A stretch of 64,000 nucleotides of DNA, from positions 124,001 to 188,000 of the forward strand of contig JAVSML010024588.1 of assembly GCA_038503035.1 (NCBI GenBank), given 5' to 3'. Source of the DNA: Crocodylus rhombifer (taxonomy: Eukaryota; Chordata; Crocodylia; Crocodylidae). The notes under the pieces were generated by a model. It saw only the letters and a program-made list of their open reading frames with translations. It was not told the DNA's origin and searched no databases. Position numbers and translations under genes: made by a program. Below, piece by piece: positions 59,730 to 64,000 of the stretch (its first letter is position 1; the number at the start of each line of letters is the position of its first letter).

Positions 59730-60625
59730 AGTATCATGATTCCTGGCCTAGAGGCTCAGTCAGAAAAGCGTCTTTATCTTGAGCATGAATTCCCAGGCAA
59801 ATGTGGACATTATATTTTCTTTCTATAACAAGCAGACATTTCTTGATTCCTAAATTAGTCCTTATCTGCACTGGTTTCTATTATATTCTTTTCTTTCCTA
59901 TTTTATTCTTAACAGTAGGGATACCATTTTTAGAAGAAGCAAATACATACTGAAATGGCTCACTGGTGAGACAGATGAAGGCTTTTCATTTTTTAAATGT
60001 ATGTTATTGAAGCATGAGTAACACAGCATACCATATTTACAGGATTAATTGTGGTCTGTTCTTTAACATTCTAGTATTTTAACTGACTACCAATTACTAG
60101 GAAAGGTATATTGAAATATAAATATCTCAAAACTACAAAAGTTACTTCATCATAATAAAACTTTTTTGTATACAAGAAATGATAAATATCATCTAAAGAA
60201 TAGAATTGTCTTACTTGACAGGATATAACATAAAATAATGGAAACAAAAATGAAAATAGGGCCAATGCCATCTACAATGCCATTGTAAAGGTTTTGTTTC
60301 TTTGTGTGTATATTTGAGGCAATGTGCATGAACGCTGCTCAGTTACGTACAAACTAGAGATAAGAAAAGGCTTATGATTCATGCCAACACCGAAGCATGT
60401 GCTTCAGTTTTTCTCAGTTCATCTGACTGTAGCTGAGGGGACCTAAGCACAGACTTAATACATTGCTGAATAGGGATGGGCTGATCCCTGAGTTAGGATG
60501 TAGGGTTTTGACTGCTAGGTTCTTTCTTTTTTGTTCTGTTTTAAAGGCACAGAGCAGAGACACTCACAAATTGTAAGATATAGGATTGTTTTAGGATTTC
60601 TTTTTATTGAGTTTTAAGTATAGCT
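59730..60625. other. Unassigned AT-rich sequence
   Basis: No gene or repeat is recognised. Confidence 0.45.
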
Positions 60626-61017
60626 GGATACATCTACATATGCAACTAATGTGAAGCAATACACTCTGGAGCAGTTTGAACTGAAGTGAACTGCTCAAAT
60701 GTATAGTGTCTCCGTGTGTGCCTGGAACAGCAGCAATTTGAGCAAAGTTGCAGAAAACCAGCAGCTGGCTGAGCTGACCAGGTGCAATTTACGCCCATAG
60801 TTAGTATCTTCACATGTGTTTCAGCACAGTAAATTACTCTGCCATAAGATACAATCAAGAACAGTACTATCAGAACTATCACCCTGACAGTACTATCGCA
60901 TGGCAGAGTTAATTAGTTTACTGCACCCTAATACTGGTGCATGTGTATGGTTATGATTTACTGCAGAACTAATTAGTCTACTTCACAGTAAAGGGTACAT
61001 GTAGATGAACCCACTAT
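60626..61017. mobile_element. MITE of the GTCTACA/CATCTACAT group
   Basis: Left end ggatacatctacatatgcaa and right end gggtacatgtagatgaaccc are inverted with few mismatches. The interior repeats ttactgc and aattagtyta words and a tactatc(a/g)...ctgacagtactatc palindrome. Non-coding. Confidence 0.75.
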
Positions 61018-62699
61018 CTTTCAGGGGAAAAAAAAATCAGGCAGGAAGGCAAGAAGCTCAATATTTGGCAACTGAAATGTAAGTTGATGAGAGTACTTTG
61101 ACTTGACTCCTCTGTGTCTTTGCTTTTTGAAGATGTTCCGTTAATCAGGGTTAATGTATACCTGCACATTCACACATTTTAATAATTCACCACTTAAATC
61201 TGGTACCTATAGTTATGGTCAAAAGAAACAGAAATTGTGAATTTAAGACGTAACATGCTAACGGTCTAGTATCAGAGGTGTAACACGCATATTCTATACT
61301 TGTAATCTTTAAATTGCATTACCTTACAGATGATCATTCATCAGCGAACTAAGATGCTGCAAAGGCTGCTCAGTGACACCCTTTATATATTATCTTTGAA
61401 TTTAGTACTTTGTTTCATTCGAATAGCTGTGTAGAAAGAGTGAGAAAAGTCTTTTTTTGAGGAAAACAAAATATGTGAGTATAATTAAGATAATTACTAG
61501 TACTGTTCCCCCCAGCCCCTGTGAAGATAATCAGTTGTCAACTGGATCAGCAATCTGTTATAATTCTGAATTCCTAATAAACTTTATAAGTTATTTAACA
61601 ATACAAAGATTGTGTCAGAACAATTTAAGTATTTCCAAAGCACATGTATTCTTGATATTTTGAGATTAATTTAATATTTCATAAATGTTGAACACTATTA
61701 TAAGATGTAAGATATCTTATTCTGCTAGCTCAACTTATTAAAATCATTCCTGGACTGGAAGCTTCTTGAGAAATATGTTAATAACTACTTCTGGTGACAA
61801 AAATGTAATGATGGCAAAGGTAGGAATAGAAACTGAAGAATATAATTAAATTAGATTGTATTGAGTTTTATAAAATTATATTTTTTAAAAAGTAATGAAG
61901 GAGGACATAAAATGATAATAGACAATTGAGCTATAAAGACTGAAAATGAAAGTTTAAAAAAAAAGAAAATGTAATGCTGAATTTTAAAAAATCTCAGGTC
62001 ATTGACTATAGAAAGTAGAGAAGTAAAGTGTGAGTTGTAACACAAGATAAAATTCACTTCTCATGTGGTTCAATCCATAGAATGTTCTCCAAACATTCTA
62101 ATATGAGTTATATTATGCATATTTAAGGGGTGGAGAATTATAGCCACAAAAAGTGGTAATAAATGTATCAACTACCAATGTTGCAGGAAAGATAATAATC
62201 TTCTGTGGAAAAAATAAAAAAGAAACATGCAAACAAACAGAGGCAAGTTACCCTTACTACTAAATTTGCTTGTAGAGAATTTACTGTGGACTCAGGATTG
62301 TTGTACAATAAAAATAAAAATAATTAAATTGAAGGATAATGTAGAAAGAGCAGAGGAAACCGATTTGAAGTTTTAAAACCACATTCCCCACTGTTGATAT
62401 TTTTTCCTTATTGACTTGTAGAAAGGGCACAAATTAATTCAATAAAAAATAGCCTTCAGACATAGGTACAGACATTCAAAAAGGCCAAGCTGGAATCAAT
62501 CTAGTTATGCAGTTTTCTGTGATCAGCTTAATTCAGATTGCTAGTGAACAGAATACCACCCCTCTCCCCTGGGAAATCTTAGACCAGTTTCCACCATTTT
62601 TAAACCAGTCTGTGTGCACCAAACTTCTGTTATGAATATAGACTATGCCATGTTTGATCATGCCATAATACTCTGGGTGATCTGTCCTCTAAACTGGAA
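61018..62699. other. Unassigned AT-rich sequence
   Basis: No gene or repeat is recognised. Confidence 0.45.
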
Positions 62700-62719
62700 G
62701 AAGTTTTTCTATATCTGCG

Positions 62720-63927
62720 GATTCAGAAGGGTTAGCACTGCTAAAATGGTAGTGGAGGTGCTTTAACTAAAGCTCACCAAATACACTGAATGAGCTTTAG
62801 TTAAAGCACCCTGTAATAGCACAGGGTCCTATAGGTGGCCATGAACTCCCCTAGTGCCCCCTACCATGCCAATGTGATATTAAAAGCACTCTCACATCTC
62901 GCCCGCCACGTCTTTGATGTCAACAATGTATAAGGAAGGCTGATCTTAGTCCTCTCTGACATGGTGCTCTGATGTATCTCAGTCTTTGTTTTATCTTGGG
63001 TGACTCGGTGCACCCCAACCTTATGGCTATGCGTGGCTCCAACCACCCCTGCACCACACCCCGAGCCTTGCAGATGTATCGGATGTTGTTTGGTCGATTT
63101 CACTCTCTGCGCCCCACGGGCGCTCTCTGGTTAGTCTCGCAACCTGTTCCACATGGGTGCTCTCTGGCACTCGTCAATCTCTCCCCCTGCTCTGGGGCTT
63201 CTTCCAACTGCCCACTCTGGGGCTTCTTGCCTTAGGGCTCAGGTGGCCTTGTCCTTACCTGGCCCCCTCCCAATCCTCTGCTCCCCTTCTCAGGGCTGGG
63301 GTCAGTGCACCTCTGAACGTTGTGACCCCTCTGGCACTGAGGTCCCCATGCTACCGTGGAGCCCCTATGAGGCCTCCTCCAACCCCTAATAGCCTCCCCC
63401 AGTCCTCCAGTAGCAACAGCAAAAACCGAATAACAGAAGCCCCTAGGCTATAACACAAAGCTAAACCTCCTGACTAAATGTTCTTCAAACCACACCACAT
63501 CTCTCACCCGTGTAACTAGCGGCTGGTACATTCAGGCCACATTCTCTTTCCCACATTCAAGGCCGATCTCTTTCCCTTAGTCAGGCAGTACTCCTTCCTC
63601 CTGGCTGCTAGCAGAGAGAGAGAGAGCACTCACAGCCTCCAGTCTGGGTCTTATAGTAGTCAGCCCTGCCCCTTCCGGTCAGCTGACTCACCAGGTGTGG
63701 GCCCTAGTTCCTCCTGGTTGCCCCTAGCAACCAACACCTGACCCCATACTACTGCTTTTCAAGTAGCAGGCACATTAGTGTCCTCCTACACACCCCCACC
63801 ACCATTTTGAAATGTGGGACACTGAATACATGACATGCTGTGGGCTTTTTACTTAGAGTGGTTGTCAAGAGCCTCCCCACCGAAAAAACCCCAAAAAATC
63901 ACCACAAGGCATGTGTATAGACACCTG
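62720..63927. mobile_element. TIR element with GCTTTAACTAAAGC hairpin, copy 2, split by LTR
   Basis: Left part 62720-62811 and right part 63796-63927 together match the intact copy at 43768-44060. The right end ggcatgtgtatagacacc is inverted to that copy's start. A perfect 20-bp inverted repeat pairs 62757-62776 with 62791-62810, immediately before the LTR. Confidence 0.65.
62812..63790 (-). mobile_element. Solo LTR, copy 2, with CACCC target duplication
   Basis: 979 bp. The + strand reads TGTAATAGC...CTCCTACA, so both ends are TGTA/TACA. CACCC flanks it at 62807-62811 and 63791-63795. On the minus strand it starts TGTAGGAGGACACT, has a ctataag TATA-like word (63650-63656) followed by a (CT)n tract, and shares its start and interior words with the copy at 24589-25604. 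No internal coding region remains, so the provirus has collapsed by LTR recombination. Confidence 0.8.
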
Positions 63928-64000
63928 TAATCTCCGTACCTGGCCCAGAGATGGTAACCTACAACTGATATCTATGGCTCAGTCTTGATCTAAGACTCTT
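63928..64000. other. Unassigned end of window
   Basis: Short, no feature seen. Confidence 0.4.

Noticed and set aside
1..64000. CRISPR arrays, bacterial operons, phage genes
   Set aside because: Nothing of the kind is present. The repeats are eukaryotic transposons, and there are no regularly spaced direct repeats or compact gene strings.

Overview
This is vertebrate nuclear DNA, most likely from a crocodilian; another non-avian sauropsid such as a turtle is possible. The clues are the dominance of CR1 LINEs with the octamer-type 3' tail, plus Penelope-like elements, PIF/Harbinger, hAT and mariner transposons and solo LTRs, all in AT-rich, intron-like sequence. I see no host coding exon, rRNA, tRNA, CRISPR array or bacterial-type operon. 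The open frames are either remains of transposon proteins or chance frames in GC-rich or low-complexity repeats.

Layout. 1-5.2 kb: a decayed GC-rich tandem repeat; a reverse-strand CR1 split by a ~1.2 kb insertion that looks like a solo LTR; then a PIF/Harbinger-type element with a Myb/SANT-like ORF broken by one stop and a perfect foldback at its end. 5.2-14.5 kb: mostly unique AT-rich sequence with a GATTC-rich element, an old LINE and two MITEs. 14.5-19.6 kb: an almost full-length forward CR1 (ORF1 esterase, ORF2 endonuclease and reverse transcriptase) inside another GATTC-rich element. 20.7-21.6 kb: an old LINE. 23.0-23.8 kb: a non-autonomous hAT with a target-site duplication and three internal modules. 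24.6-25.6 kb: a probable solo LTR. 25.7-30.1 kb: an older, nearly full-length reverse CR1 with duplicated 5' modules. 30.27-30.82 kb: an internally deleted mariner.

32.4-36.3 kb: three CR1-type fragments and a GC-rich segment. 36-44 kb: mostly unique DNA with a MITE, a young-looking CR1 end and another CR1-type end. 44.1-44.9 kb: GC-rich then G-depleted low-complexity DNA. 46.7-48.3 kb: a Penelope-like element (GIY-YIG remnant) invaded by two CR1s. 50.5-53.3 kb: a Harbinger nuclease remnant followed by a BED-finger hAT transposase pseudogene. 54.1-56.05 kb: Penelope remains, including two inverted pLTR-like arms with hammerhead-ribozyme-like cores. 57-61 kb: MITEs and a GATTC-rich fragment. 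62.7-63.93 kb: a TIR element split by a solo LTR with a 5-bp target-site duplication.

The window is best read as a record of nested transposition. No new host system is evident. The items most worth checking are the inverted Penelope arms, the modular hAT, the collapsed mariner, the perfect foldback and the Harbinger/hAT transposase neighbourhood. All family assignments are by eye; no database search was possible.
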